Shown: piece after piece, positions 9,142 through 17,628 of the stretch
Layout: every line of letters begins with the position of its first letter
How positions within the stretch are numbered: the stretch's first letter is position 1
NCBI GenBank assembly: GCA_947165785.1
Contig: CAMVBS010000001.1
Coordinates: 54,650 to 118,649, forward strand
Length of the DNA stretch: 64,000 nt
Direction of reading: 5' to 3'
Source: an uncultured Clostridia bacterium
GTDB taxonomy: Bacteria > Bacillota > Clostridia > Saccharofermentanales > Saccharofermentanaceae
Notes under the pieces: generated by a model
The model's database searches: none
Told to the model about the DNA's origin: nothing
Seen by the model: the letters and a program-made list of their open reading frames with translations, nothing else
Translations under genes and position numbers: made by a program

Positions 9142-10243
9142 GTACGATAACATAAGACTTGAACTCGAGGGTTATGCTGAACCGGTTGCTACATTGCGCG
9201 AATCACTTCATATCGAGCACACTCTTATCGAGATAAGTGAGCTCGAGGCAAGGACTCAGGAGCCTGAGTTCTGGAATGATGTCGAGAAGGCACAGAAGCT
9301 TCAGACAAATCTTAAGAGACTTCAAAAGAAAGTAGAGTCTTTTAATAATCTTGCTACTGAGAGGGAAGATCTCCTTGCACTTTGCGAACTCGGTAATGAA
9401 GCAGAAGATACCGACACTTTGGAAGAACTCAAGGAAGGTGTTGAAAGCTTCAAGTCTGATTTCGAAAAGATGCGTCTTGAGACATTGCTCACAGGCGAAT
9501 ACGATAAGAACAATGCCATTCTTACGCTTCATGCAGGTGCAGGCGGAACAGAGGCTCAGGACTGGGTAAGCATGCTCTACAGAATGTATACTAGATGGGC
9601 AGAGATGCATGACTTTGAAGTTAAGGTGCTTGAGTATCTTGACGGTGATGAAGCAGGCATTAAGAGCTGTTCGATCATGGTATCAGGTGAGAATGCCTAT
9701 GGTTTCTTAAGATCAGAACTTGGAGTTCATCGTCTGGTACGTATTTCTCCATTTGATGCTTCAGGTCGCCGTCATACATCCTTCGCTTCCTGCGAGGTCA
9801 TGCCTGAACTTGATGATACTATCGATATCAAGATCGATCCTTCAGATCTTCGTGTTGATACATATCGTTCGACAGGTAAGGGAGGTCAGCACATCAACAA
9901 GACTGACTCCGCTGTTCGTTTGACTCACTTGCCGACAGGCGTTGTAGTTGCTTGTCAGTCAGAGCGTTCTCAGATCCAGAACCGTGAGACGGCCATGAAC
10001 ATGCTCAAAGCTAAACTCTTTGCTCTTGCTCAGGCTGCTCAGATGGAAAAGATCGAGGACCTGAAGGGTAATCAAATGGATATTGCCTGGGGTTCACAGA
10101 TCAGATCATACGTATTCTGTCCTTATACGATGGTTAAAGATCACCGTACAGGATATGAAGTCGTAGATGTTGACTCCGTAATGGACGGAAACCTGGATGG
10201 TTTTATAAATGCATTCCTTTCCGGAATGAAGATAGAGAAATAA
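9134..10243 (+). CDS. prfB: peptide chain release factor 2
   Basis: Class I release factor for UGA and UAA stop codons. The 369-residue protein carries the RF2 SPF tripeptide (VRISPFDASGRR), the peptidyl-hydrolysis GGQ (STGKGGQHINKTDSAVR) and the N-terminal coiled region. In many bacteria prfB contains a programmed +1 frameshift at an early in-frame UGA; here the reading frame is continuous through that region (TLRESLHIEHTLIE), so this copy is not frameshift-regulated. It overlaps the aminotransferase by 8 bp and has AAGGAAA upstream. A terminator follows. Confidence 0.96.
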   Translation: MLEYDNIRLELEGYAEPVATLRESLHIEHTLIEISELEARTQEPEFWNDVEKAQKLQTNLKRLQKKVESFNNLATEREDLLALCELGNEAEDTDTLEELKEGVESFKSDFEKMRLETLLTGEYDKNNAILTLHAGAGGTEAQDWVSMLYRMYTRWAEMHDFEVKVLEYLDGDEAGIKSCSIMVSGENAYGFLRSELGVHRLVRISPFDASGRRHTSFASCEVMPELDDTIDIKIDPSDLRVDTYRSTGKGGQHINKTDSAVRLTHLPTGVVVACQSERSQIQNRETAMNMLKAKLFALAQAAQMEKIEDLKGNQMDIAWGSQIRSYVFCPYTMVKDHRTGYEVVDVDSVMDGNLDGFINAFLSGMKIEK

Positions 10244-10254
10244 GAAATGATCGT

Positions 10255-10288
10255 GCCGTTTCGCTTTATAGCGAAGCGGCTTTTCTTT
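10255..10288 (+). terminator. terminator after prfB
   Basis: An 11-bp stem GCCGTTTCGCT / AGCGAAGCGGC with a TTAT loop and a T-rich tail. Confidence 0.9.
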
Positions 10289-10389
10289 TCGAGAATGATT
10301 ACAGAACAGAATGAAAATCATCTTGCAAGAATAGAATTACTTTAGTAAAGTTTTAATGAATACTTCTATTTAATAAGAGGATACATTTA

Positions 10390-12243
10390 ATGAAGAATAA
10401 TAATGATATGAAAGAAGAACTGAACGAAGGTGTTCTTTTCGATGCTTCAAAGGCATCAGGAATGAGGTCAAAAGCTAAGATCATCGCTGCCGTACTTGCG
10501 GCTACTGTCTCAATCTCTTTGGCAGTTGCAGGTTGTGACAAGAAGGCGGCAGAGCAGAAGTATAATCTCGTAAATGCAGACGGAACAACGATCGAACTTA
10601 CGGCAGATGAGATAAAAACTGCTCTTTCGGGCGATGTATTTTTCCAGGGAGTTAAGATTGACGGGATCGATATGTCAGGTAAATCAAAGGAGGAGGCAGT
10701 AAAGCTCCTTTCTTCCAAACTTACCGAGGAGCCCGCCAATGTCGATATCAAGTTGGACTTTGACGGTCAGGAATTCCCACTTGATCTCAGTACTCTTAAG
10801 CTGGAGAACAATGCTTCTGAGATCGTTGATGAGGCATTCTCTTACGCAAGACCTTCAGAAGGTGCTTCTGCTGAAGAACTCGTAGACTGCTATACAAAGA
10901 TGCAGGGACTTCAGACAACGGCAGTTGAGTATAATACTGCATTTACAGTTAATACTGACGGACTTTCTGAGGTAGTTCACGGAGTTCTCGATGAATATAA
11001 TACCGAGAAGGTAGAAGCAACGATCGAGTCATTTGATACTCAAAAACTCGAATTTGTTATAACTGATTCACAGGCAGGTTGTGTTGTTGACATTGATAAG
11101 GCGGTTACTGATGTTAAGTCGCTTCTTGATGCAGGAACATATACAGGTTCTGTTACTGTTGACTTTACTAAGGATGAGCCTGAATCTGATGCTGAAGTTT
11201 TAAGAGAAGAGATGGGTCTTATCTCATCCTCATCTTCGATTACCAGCGCTGACAGCAACCGTAACGCAAATATCGATACAGCATGTAAGAAGCTTGACGG
11301 TCACATCATTCAGCCGGGCGAGCAGTTCTCGTTCAACGGTTATGTCGGTCCGAGAACATCTGAGGCCGGTTATAAGACAGCTGGTATCATCCTTGGCGGT
11401 AAAGCTGCTAAAGGACTTGGCGGTGGTGTTTGCCAGGTAAGTTCCATGCTCTTCCAGTCAGCTTGTAAGGCTGATCTCGAGATCAACGAGAGACATCCGC
11501 ATGAGTGGCCGTCTACATATTGTCCTATCGGAACAGATGCAACTGTTGATTACGGCAGTGCCGATATGAGATTTACTAATACATCTGATTATCCGATCGC
11601 TATCCATGCATTCTATGAAGATGACAAGACGCAGATCACCATCCAGCTTTATGGACATAAGTTCGAAGACGGTATGTATATCGAACTCGTTTCTTCAGGC
11701 GGACCTACAGGTGAAGATGCAGGCGTTGTCTATGAGGCTGATCCTGAGTTTGATGTCGGAACAGTCCTTCATTCGCATCCTGCACATCCAGCTCAGTCAG
11801 CTGTATGTTACAAGGTCTGGTATGACAAGGACGGTAATGAGATAAAGAGAGACAGATGCTGTGGAAGTTATTATCCTTCCATCCCTGAGTACGTTGCTAT
11901 CGGTGTCCTTAAGGAAGACGGTACTCTTGCTGAGATGGATCCGGAGACAGGTGAGATCATCGATACAGAGGAGACAACTGAATCCTCAGATCCGAATGCT
12001 ACACCGACTCCGTCTGTTACGCCTTCCGTAACACCATCTGTAACTCCTTCGAATACACCTACAACTACACCAACACCTACTGTAGCTCCGTCGGAAACAA
12101 CTCCTACACCTACTGCTGAGCCGACTCCTACTGAGACTCCGACCCAGGCACCTACGGAAACTCCGACAGAAACTCCGACACCTGAACCGCAGGAACCTAC
12201 AACGACTCCTGATAACAGTAGTGAAGGTGGAGAACAGCCGTAA
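10390..12243 (+). CDS. VanW-family exported protein with PG-binding region and Pro/Thr tail
   Basis: A 617-residue secreted or lipid-anchored protein. Residues ~28-49 form a signal segment ending in VAGC, a plausible lipobox. Residues ~60-270 resemble the peptidoglycan-binding-4-type repeats that precede VanW domains. The VanW domain spans ~285-430, marked by FSFNGYVGPRTSEAGY, GGGVCQVSSMLF and ERHPHEW. A tail from residue ~530 is almost pure Thr/Pro/Glu, probably a cell-wall spacer. VanW has no firmly known activity; a role at peptidoglycan is inferred. AAGAGG upstream supports the ATG. It is monocistronic, with a terminator after it. Confidence 0.9.
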   Translation: MKNNNDMKEELNEGVLFDASKASGMRSKAKIIAAVLAATVSISLAVAGCDKKAAEQKYNLVNADGTTIELTADEIKTALSGDVFFQGVKIDGIDMSGKSKEEAVKLLSSKLTEEPANVDIKLDFDGQEFPLDLSTLKLENNASEIVDEAFSYARPSEGASAEELVDCYTKMQGLQTTAVEYNTAFTVNTDGLSEVVHGVLDEYNTEKVEATIESFDTQKLEFVITDSQAGCVVDIDKAVTDVKSLLDAGTYTGSVTVDFTKDEPESDAEVLREEMGLISSSSSITSADSNRNANIDTACKKLDGHIIQPGEQFSFNGYVGPRTSEAGYKTAGIILGGKAAKGLGGGVCQVSSMLFQSACKADLEINERHPHEWPSTYCPIGTDATVDYGSADMRFTNTSDYPIAIHAFYEDDKTQITIQLYGHKFEDGMYIELVSSGGPTGEDAGVVYEADPEFDVGTVLHSHPAHPAQSAVCYKVWYDKDGNEIKRDRCCGSYYPSIPEYVAIGVLKEDGTLAEMDPETGEIIDTEETTESSDPNATPTPSVTPSVTPSVTPSNTPTTTPTPTVAPSETTPTPTAEPTPTETPTQAPTETPTETPTPEPQEPTTTPDNSSEGGEQP

Positions 12244-12270
12244 TTACGGATCTTATTAAGAAATAACGAT

Positions 12271-12309
12271 AACGCATGTGAAGATATACTTCGCATGCGT
12301 TTTCTTTTT
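12271..12309 (+). terminator. terminator after the VanW gene
   Basis: A 13-bp stem with one wobble (AACGCATGTGAAG / CTTCGCATGCGTT), a 5-nt loop and a T-rich tail. Confidence 0.9.
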
Positions 12310-12327
12310 GCTGATATTACTTTATTC

Positions 12328-12876
12328 TTATCTTATTGAAGATCTTATGGTATCCCATAAAACTCTTGCTGCGAACTTGCTTCCTGCGATCGAAGCGTGG
12401 GCACCATCTTCATCGTATAGTTCAATGTCAGGATTATTGTTTTTATAGATCCACCATTCAGTTCCGACCGGAGCAAGAAGAGCATTTAATCCTTCTGTTA
12501 TCTTTGTGTGGGCAAGGTGCATCTGTTCCTGAGCTGATTCATCATTCTTTCTGGCCCATGGCTCGAAAAAGATAATCCGGCTTTCTGATTCATCAGCCCA
12601 GCTGTTTAATGTCATGGATGCCTTAAAGAACTCGTTTATGTGGTCGAAAGGGTGAGCGTGTTCCTGAAGGACAATGTAGTCATAGTTTCCGTATTTAATG
12701 TTAAATCTTGCTTCTTTATCTCTTACGTGCTGCGCAAGATACCAGCCGCCATGAGCCAGCATTGTTATATCGCAGGCGTATCCGTCTTTTTCAGCAGCGT
12801 ATTTGACTAAGTAGGGAAGATCATTCATGTATGTATGACTGTTTCCGATGAATAGTATCTTTATGTTCTTATTCAT
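12328..12876 (-). CDS. SGNH-type hydrolase-like protein
   Basis: A 182-residue protein with the marks of an SGNH/GDSL-like esterase fold: an N-terminal ILFIGNSHT block (Ser13 as nucleophile, replacing GDS), an IVLQEHAH strand in the middle, and DEDGAHASIAGSKFA near the end supplying the Asp-x-x-His pair. Such proteins often deacetylate glycans or hydrolyse esters; the substrate is unknown. No signal peptide is visible, so it appears cytoplasmic. The ATG at 12876 was chosen because AAGGAGG lies upstream of it, and this excludes a 15-residue extension. It is the downstream neighbour of the Thr-rich surface protein on the same strand. Confidence 0.72.
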   Translation of the reverse strand: MNKNIKILFIGNSHTYMNDLPYLVKYAAEKDGYACDITMLAHGGWYLAQHVRDKEARFNIKYGNYDYIVLQEHAHPFDHINEFFKASMTLNSWADESESRIIFFEPWARKNDESAQEQMHLAHTKITEGLNALLAPVGTEWWIYKNNNPDIELYDEDGAHASIAGSKFAARVLWDTIRSSIR

Positions 12877-12906
12877 ATAAGTAATATCCTCCTTATGATA
12901 ATAAAC

Positions 12907-12940
12907 TAAAGGCTGTCTCACTTAAGTGAAACAGCCCTTT
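12907..12940 (-). terminator. hairpin between the Thr-rich protein and the SGNH gene
   Basis: AAAGGCTGT..CAC and GTG..ACAGCCCTTT form a 13-bp near-perfect stem around TTAA. The tail on the minus strand is TTTAGTTT, so termination may be partial. Confidence 0.6.
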
Positions 12941-12963
12941 AAGTTCATTTATCGATCAGTTGA

Positions 12964-14928
12964 TCATTTGTTCCAATCGTAGTAGCAGGACTGGTAACCA
13001 TAGTGTGATGGCTTGCCGTCAGTAGATACTGTGATAGGAGCCTTGAACTTCTCACCGGCCTCGATCGTTGCGCTTGTCGGAGTACCGATGAATGTGTTCT
13101 TGTCATTAGGATCAGCTGTGAATGTAAAGTAATCAGATGAAACACCTGTTATTGTCTTATCACAGTTGAACTTGATCTTAACTGAGTTAACGGAATCCTT
13201 GAGCTGAGCATTTACAGAACCGTAGTTCTCAAGAACGAGGTTACATGTGAAGCCGTTATCATTAGCAGCAAATCCGCTCATGCTCGTATAGAATGTAGTT
13301 ACAGCACCGCTGCCTGTTGAAGGCTTCTTGGTTGTTGTTGTAGCCTCAGCAGTAGTTGTTGTGGTCGTAGCCTCAGTCGTTGTAGTTGTAGTAGCTTCTG
13401 TTGTAGTAGTTGTTGTAGCCTCTGTGGTCGTTGTAGCTTCCGTAGTAGCTTCAGTTGTAGTCGTAGCTTCTGTGGTTGCTTCTGTCGTAGCCTCAGTTGT
13501 AGCTTCGGTAGTTGTTGTTGCTTCCGTAGTAGCTTCAGTAGTCGTAGCTTCTGTTGTAGCGTCAGTCTCTTCTGATTCTTCCGGTTCTGTAGGATCAGAC
13601 TTAGACTCGGAAACAATGGATGTCTCAACTGTAGTCTTTGGATTACCCTTAAAGTAATTAGTGATCTTTGAACCAAACTGAAGTGCAACGATAACGCACG
13701 CAACGATAAGGAAAAGTGCGACAACAGCGATGATCGGTCCGATTCCTATGGATTTATCCTTCCTTGGCTTATCTACTGTAGTAACAGGCTGGATATTTCC
13801 GGTCTGGCTTGCAGCTGATTTGCGCTGTGGTGAAGGAGGTATACGTCTCTCGTTAGGATTAGCTGCAAAAGGACTGTTGGATGATGCATGACGTGCAGGT
13901 CTTTTAACAGGAGCAGATTCTTTACCTGCGCCAGGTCTAACATTGCCGGCCTGTCTTTTTACAGGAGGTCTTTGTTCAACGGAAGCAGCATTTGTCTGCT
14001 TACCGAAAGCATCAACACCGGATGCAACTTTACCATATGTCTGAACGCCTTCAAGCTTATCTTTTGAAGAAACCTGCTTGGAGCTGTTGCTTCCAGGCTT
14101 AGTTGAAGACTTAAATGACTCGAAAGCCTTCTGATCAGGTGTGAGTTCAGGCTCGGCGAAATCTGCTACAGAAGAAGATGCGACAGCTGCTGCAGCAACT
14201 GCAGGTGCTGCATTCTTGGCATTGTCAACTGTTTCTTTGATCTCGTTATTGATCGCTTCTTTGTTATCGAGATTATCAACCACTACAGGTTTTTCTTCCT
14301 TAGGAGCATTTCCTGAGAAGGAACTGGATGATTTTGTTGTTTCAGATGCAGCAAAATCGAGATCCTTTGCTGACTTGGCAGTTGCAGCCTTTGGAACAAA
14401 AGCAGGTTTGTCGATATTCTCGACAGCCTCATCGACCTTATCTGTTGTTTTCTGAATATCTTCCTTAACTTCGTTCTTTGTTTCCTGAACTGTATTTTCT
14501 TCTTTCTTAAACGGATCTTCGTTATTCGGAGTTGATTTAAGTTCCTCGGTTTCAGAAGCATTCAAAGGCTTAAAAGCTGATATCGAAGAATCGAAATCAA
14601 AATCCGCAAGATCGTCTTCGTAGTCGATGCCTTCGATCGATTCATTCTGCTTAAGCTTATCAGATACAGAATTTACAGGATCATTGTTCTTAAATGAAAC
14701 AACAAAAGAACTGTCAATGGTATCACTAGCCTTTATATCATCTTCACTGAAACTGGAATCGAATAAAGAGTCGTGCTCAGTCTTACTGGTACCGTTCAAA
14801 GGCGAAGCAAAAAGGGAATCAGGATTTGAGTCCGCAGACGGAGAATCGTCGAGCTTGTTATTAGCTTCGTCTGATCCGAACAATTTGCTGTCGTTTTTGT
14901 TCTCGTTGTCGTCAGAATTGTAGAGCAT
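12964..14928 (-). CDS. single-span membrane protein with acidic cytoplasmic region and Thr-rich stalk
   Basis: A 654-residue protein of unknown function with four parts. Residues 1-390 are acidic, Ser/Asn-rich and low in order, turning basic and Pro-rich near 310-380. A single span lies at ~392-416 (IIAVVALFLIVACVIVALQF). Residues ~455-533 are a Thr/Glu/Ala stalk built of TTEA units. A C-terminal ~115-residue domain looks like a beta sandwich with a Tyr/Trp-rich end, reminiscent of carbohydrate-binding modules. Orientation would be N-in, C-out. The ATG at 14928 was chosen over a GTG four codons upstream because GGAAGGTG is correctly spaced only for the ATG. There is no LPXTG motif. Confidence 0.8.
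   Translation of the reverse strand: MLYNSDDNENKNDSKLFGSDEANNKLDDSPSADSNPDSLFASPLNGTSKTEHDSLFDSSFSEDDIKASDTIDSSFVVSFKNNDPVNSVSDKLKQNESIEGIDYEDDLADFDFDSSISAFKPLNASETEELKSTPNNEDPFKKEENTVQETKNEVKEDIQKTTDKVDEAVENIDKPAFVPKAATAKSAKDLDFAASETTKSSSSFSGNAPKEEKPVVVDNLDNKEAINNEIKETVDNAKNAAPAVAAAAVASSSVADFAEPELTPDQKAFESFKSSTKPGSNSSKQVSSKDKLEGVQTYGKVASGVDAFGKQTNAASVEQRPPVKRQAGNVRPGAGKESAPVKRPARHASSNSPFAANPNERRIPPSPQRKSAASQTGNIQPVTTVDKPRKDKSIGIGPIIAVVALFLIVACVIVALQFGSKITNYFKGNPKTTVETSIVSESKSDPTEPEESEETDATTEATTTEATTEATTTTEATTEATTEATTEATTTTEATTEATTTTEATTTTTTEATTTTTTEATTTTTTAEATTTTKKPSTGSGAVTTFYTSMSGFAANDNGFTCNLVLENYGSVNAQLKDSVNSVKIKFNCDKTITGVSSDYFTFTADPNDKNTFIGTPTSATIEAGEKFKAPITVSTDGKPSHYGYQSCYYDWNK
13330..13565 (-). 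repeat. degenerate tandem repeat encoding the TTEA stalk
   Basis: The DNA consists of imperfect 9-24 bp units reading ACxACxGAxGCx on the coding strand, encoding about 78 residues of Thr, Glu and Ala. Synonymous variation between units shows that it is not a fresh expansion. Confidence 0.8.
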
Positions 14929-15058
14929 ATCAATGTTCACCTTCCTATATTAATAAAAATAATATAATTCAAATTATATGTGTTTTCAATTACTTACATT
15001 TCACATATGTTAAAAAGTAAATTCAATTATATTTATTTCTACTTATCTCGAAAAACGT

Positions 15059-15087
15059 TTGACATACCATAACTTAAATGTTATTAT
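15059..15087 (+). promoter_or_regulatory. consensus sigma-A promoter of the tRNA pair
   Basis: TTGACA (15059-15064), a 17-bp spacer and TATTAT (15082-15087). Transcription should begin near 15094, 13 nt before tRNA-Leu. Confidence 0.85.
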
Positions 15088-15106
15088 CTTTAAGCGCTTG
15101 GAAAAA

Positions 15107-15193
15107 GCTCGTGTGGCGGAATAGGCAGACGCAACGGACTTAAAATCCGTCGGGATAAAACCCGTACCGGTTCAAGTCCGGTCACGAGCACCA
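15107..15193 (+). tRNA. tRNA-Leu(UAA)
   Basis: An 87-nt class II tRNA. The acceptor stem GCTCGTG pairs with CACGAGC, the anticodon loop CTTAAAA gives UAA, a long variable arm (GTCGGGATAAAACCCGT region) is present as expected for leucine, and CCA is encoded. Confidence 0.95.
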
Positions 15194-15211
15194 TTTTCGA
15201 GTAACCAACAT

Positions 15212-15288
15212 CGCGGAGTGGAGCAGTTGGTAGCTTGCCGGGCTCATAACCCGGAGGTCGTGAGGTTCGAGTCCCGCCTCCGCAACCA
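15212..15288 (+). tRNA. initiator tRNA-fMet(CAU)
   Basis: A 77-nt tRNA with anticodon CAU. Two initiator signatures are visible: the first base pair is mismatched (C1 against A72; stem CGCGGAG against CTCCGCA), and the anticodon stem contains three consecutive G-C pairs (CCGGG / CCCGG). CCA is encoded. It is cotranscribed with tRNA-Leu 18 nt upstream. Confidence 0.95.
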
Positions 15289-15292
15289 GTTA

Positions 15293-15324
15293 AGAGTTGT
15301 CTCTTTTGAGACAACTCTTTTTTT
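15293..15324 (+). terminator. terminator of the tRNA-Leu/tRNA-fMet transcript
   Basis: An 11-bp perfect stem AGAGTTGTCTC / GAGACAACTCT with a TTTT loop and seven T. Confidence 0.95.
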
Positions 15325-15389
15325 GTCTATACGACCGATAATGAACACCACTATTGACGCATTTTTGGAAATACACTGATCTCTACATG

Positions 15390-15398
15390 TGCTATAAT
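15390..15398 (+). promoter_or_regulatory. extended -10 promoter of the membrane phosphoesterase gene
   Basis: TGCTATAAT. The expected start of transcription is near 15405, about 20 nt before the chosen start codon. Confidence 0.6.
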
Positions 15399-15425
15399 CT
15401 TCGTTATCGAGGACAGATAGCACAT

Positions 15426-16541
15426 ATGTATCAAGCTTATATCTTATTGTATTTTGCGTTAAATATTTATCCCGCCTGGAGGACTTTTCAGTGGCTTCGG
15501 ATATATTTTCCTGATCTGAACCCTGTTGCGTACGGAATTGTTTTCGCACTCCTGCCGATCGCATCGGTCGCAACTTTTTACAGTCACAAAGTTCCCATCA
15601 GGGTCAAAAAGGTCATAGATTGGGTAGGCGGCATCTTTATGCTCGTCTTTATGTTTTCCTTTGTCTTTTGGCTCATTATCGATATCGGAAGGATCATACT
15701 TAAGCACCTTGATATAGACAGGACCCTTTTCGAGAAGTATGGAGGAATAGGTGTTTTTGTTCTTACTGCGCTCATAATCATCCCCGGAGTTATAAATTAT
15801 CTCAGGATAAGGATCACCAGTTATAAAGTAAGCCTTAATCATAAGATAGACGGCGGACTTCGAGCAGTATTGATATCGGATGTTCATCTCGGTGCCGTTA
15901 ATTCTGAACGCCATATCAAGAAGGCGCTGGATATCATAAATTCTCAAAATGCCGATGTAGTCCTTATCGCCGGAGATATGTTCAACAATAACTTTAATGC
16001 GATAATCGATCCTGAAGGTACGGCTAAGCTCTTAAGAGGGATAAAGAGCAAATACGGCGTATATGCCTGCTTGGGAAATCACGACGCGGGAAAGACGTAT
16101 CCTTTGATGGCGGATTTTCTTAAGAAGAGCAATATCAATCTTTTAAATGATGAATTCATCAGTGTGGATGACAGGTTTAAGATCCTCGGAAGGATCGATC
16201 CGGAACCTATGGGCGGCTTTGATGAAAAGACCGTAAGATGTTCCATCGATAAGCTTGAGACAGAAAATGATTTTGAGCTTCCGACTATCGTATTGGATCA
16301 TAATCCGGGAAAGATAGGGGAGTACGACGGAAAGTATGACCTTATCTTATGCGGACATACCCATCATGGTCAGATGTTTCCTGCTAATTTCGTTACCAAT
16401 ATGCTTTTCAAGGTCGATTACGGATACTATCGTGAGAAGCCTGATATGCCTGCTGTTATCGTATCGTCAGGACTTGGTATATGGGCCATGCCTTTTAGAA
16501 GTGCCAGTGTCTGTGAAGTTGTAACTATCGAGATCGATTAA
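15426..16541 (+). CDS. membrane-anchored calcineurin-like metallophosphoesterase
   Basis: A 371-residue protein. The first ~135 residues hold about four hydrophobic segments; the rest is a YkuE-type calcineurin-like phosphoesterase with the metal motifs ISDVHLG, AGDMFNN, LGNHDAG, LDHNPGK and CGHTHHGQMFP. The catalytic domain probably faces the outside or membrane surface, and the substrate is unknown (UDP-sugars, lipids and nucleotides are all known for relatives). ATG 15426 has GAGGA upstream and lies within the transcript from the extended -10 at 15390; the longer frame begins upstream of that promoter. A second member of the family lies at 52336-53439. Confidence 0.88.
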   Translation: MYQAYILLYFALNIYPAWRTFQWLRIYFPDLNPVAYGIVFALLPIASVATFYSHKVPIRVKKVIDWVGGIFMLVFMFSFVFWLIIDIGRIILKHLDIDRTLFEKYGGIGVFVLTALIIIPGVINYLRIRITSYKVSLNHKIDGGLRAVLISDVHLGAVNSERHIKKALDIINSQNADVVLIAGDMFNNNFNAIIDPEGTAKLLRGIKSKYGVYACLGNHDAGKTYPLMADFLKKSNINLLNDEFISVDDRFKILGRIDPEPMGGFDEKTVRCSIDKLETENDFELPTIVLDHNPGKIGEYDGKYDLILCGHTHHGQMFPANFVTNMLFKVDYGYYREKPDMPAVIVSSGLGIWAMPFRSASVCEVVTIEID

Positions 16542-16620
16542 TTTTCAGGGTAGAAGTCATCGTAATGTGCTAAAGTATCTTTGAAATTGTTTGAAATGGA
16601 ATAACTGACGGAGAGATTAT

Positions 16621-17571
16621 ATGAAGAAACTGATCGGTTTTATGGTATCGCTGTTTATCCTTGTCATCCTGCTTAGCATCGTATTTACTTCCTATATGTT
16701 CAAAAAGCAGGATCGTACCATGTCCTATCTTTATACTCAGGAAGACGTTGACGGCATACTTGATGAAGAAGATCCTTCTTCTCGAAAAAGTGATGAGAAC
16801 GGTACTTTTAGGACCGTCATGACAATATCGTTGATGATAGTATCAGCCTCGACTTTGATCTTTGGATTCCTTTTTATCAACGAACGTATCCGGATACTCT
16901 CGAGCAAAGAGGAACAGATGCCTTTGGATATGAAGATCATCAAGGAGATCGCAGATTCTGCCGTGAAAGAGAAATCTTCTCAGAATAAGGATGATGATCA
17001 GCTGATTCAAAAGGCACGTATGATACTAAATTCAGATCATGGATCCAAGTCTGATGATAAAGAGGCTGATATTATGTCTCAGGCCATGAAGATCATAAAT
17101 CTTGATTCCGGTCGTAAGACTCGATCCGATGATGAAGAAGAGCTAATGGCCAAGGCCAGAAAGATCCTTAATATTAAGGATGAAACTGAAACAGAAGCTC
17201 CGCCAGTCGTTCCTGCCATTACCCAACCATCAGTTCCGCAGGTATCCGTTTCTCAGTTTGAACTCGGAAACTTTCTTGAAAGTGAGATGAACAGACTCCT
17301 GATCCTGGATTTTGTCAGAAATGATAAGAGTGCGGTCGTAATGTCAGATATGAAAAGCATATCTGAGGTCCTTGATATGATCACGGATGAACTCGGTACC
17401 GATATTAAAGTAGAGCTTAATACGGATGTAAATGCAGCTTTGGATATTAAGGGAAGTGACAAAGAACTTGGTGAGGACATCAGGGAAAGGATCACGGAAC
17501 TTATTAATAAAGCACTGGGAAAAGTTACTTTTGAAGAACAGACTGTCAAGATCAGATTTCCAATAATATGA
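16621..17571 (+). CDS. two-span membrane protein with three short internal repeats
   Basis: I do not recognise this 316-residue protein. Hydrophobic spans lie at residues ~7-26 and ~65-86, with both the inter-span loop and the long C-terminal part hydrophilic. Three related units of 13 residues lie at about 127, 150 and 174 (QLIQKARMILNSD, DIMSQAMKIINLD, ELMAKARKILNIK), separated by acidic linkers, followed by a Pro-rich stretch and a C-terminal mixed alpha/beta region of ~100 residues. GGAGAG upstream of ATG 16621 is the ribosome site. It follows the phosphoesterase by 79 bp and is followed by a bidirectional hairpin. Confidence 0.75.
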   Translation: MKKLIGFMVSLFILVILLSIVFTSYMFKKQDRTMSYLYTQEDVDGILDEEDPSSRKSDENGTFRTVMTISLMIVSASTLIFGFLFINERIRILSSKEEQMPLDMKIIKEIADSAVKEKSSQNKDDDQLIQKARMILNSDHGSKSDDKEADIMSQAMKIINLDSGRKTRSDDEEELMAKARKILNIKDETETEAPPVVPAITQPSVPQVSVSQFELGNFLESEMNRLLILDFVRNDKSAVVMSDMKSISEVLDMITDELGTDIKVELNTDVNAALDIKGSDKELGEDIRERITELINKALGKVTFEEQTVKIRFPII

Positions 17572-17574
17572 AAT

Positions 17575-17608
17575 AAAAAAGGGAGCTCTCATATGAGAAC
17601 TCCCCTTT
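17575..17608. terminator. bidirectional terminator
   Basis: GGGAGCTCTCAT pairs with ATGAGAACTCCC with one mismatch. A six-base A run on the left gives a good T tail for the minus-strand SDR gene; the plus-strand tail is only TTT. Confidence 0.75.
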
Positions 17609-17628
17609 GAATATATCGGAAAAGTTTA

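Noticed and set aside
12000-12230. Short direct repeats that could suggest a CRISPR array
   Set aside because: They are codon repeats for the Pro/Thr tail of the VanW protein, in frame and without unique spacers.
13328-13657. A Val/Ala-rich plus-strand frame of 109 residues
   Set aside because: It is the antisense reading of the TTEA stalk repeat and has no start signals.
15090-15314. A minus-strand frame across the two tRNA genes
   Set aside because: It covers tRNA-Leu and tRNA-fMet completely; the tRNAs explain the sequence.
15354-15425. N-terminal extension of the membrane phosphoesterase to a TTG
   Set aside because: The extension overlaps the extended -10 promoter and has no ribosome site; ATG 15426 has one.
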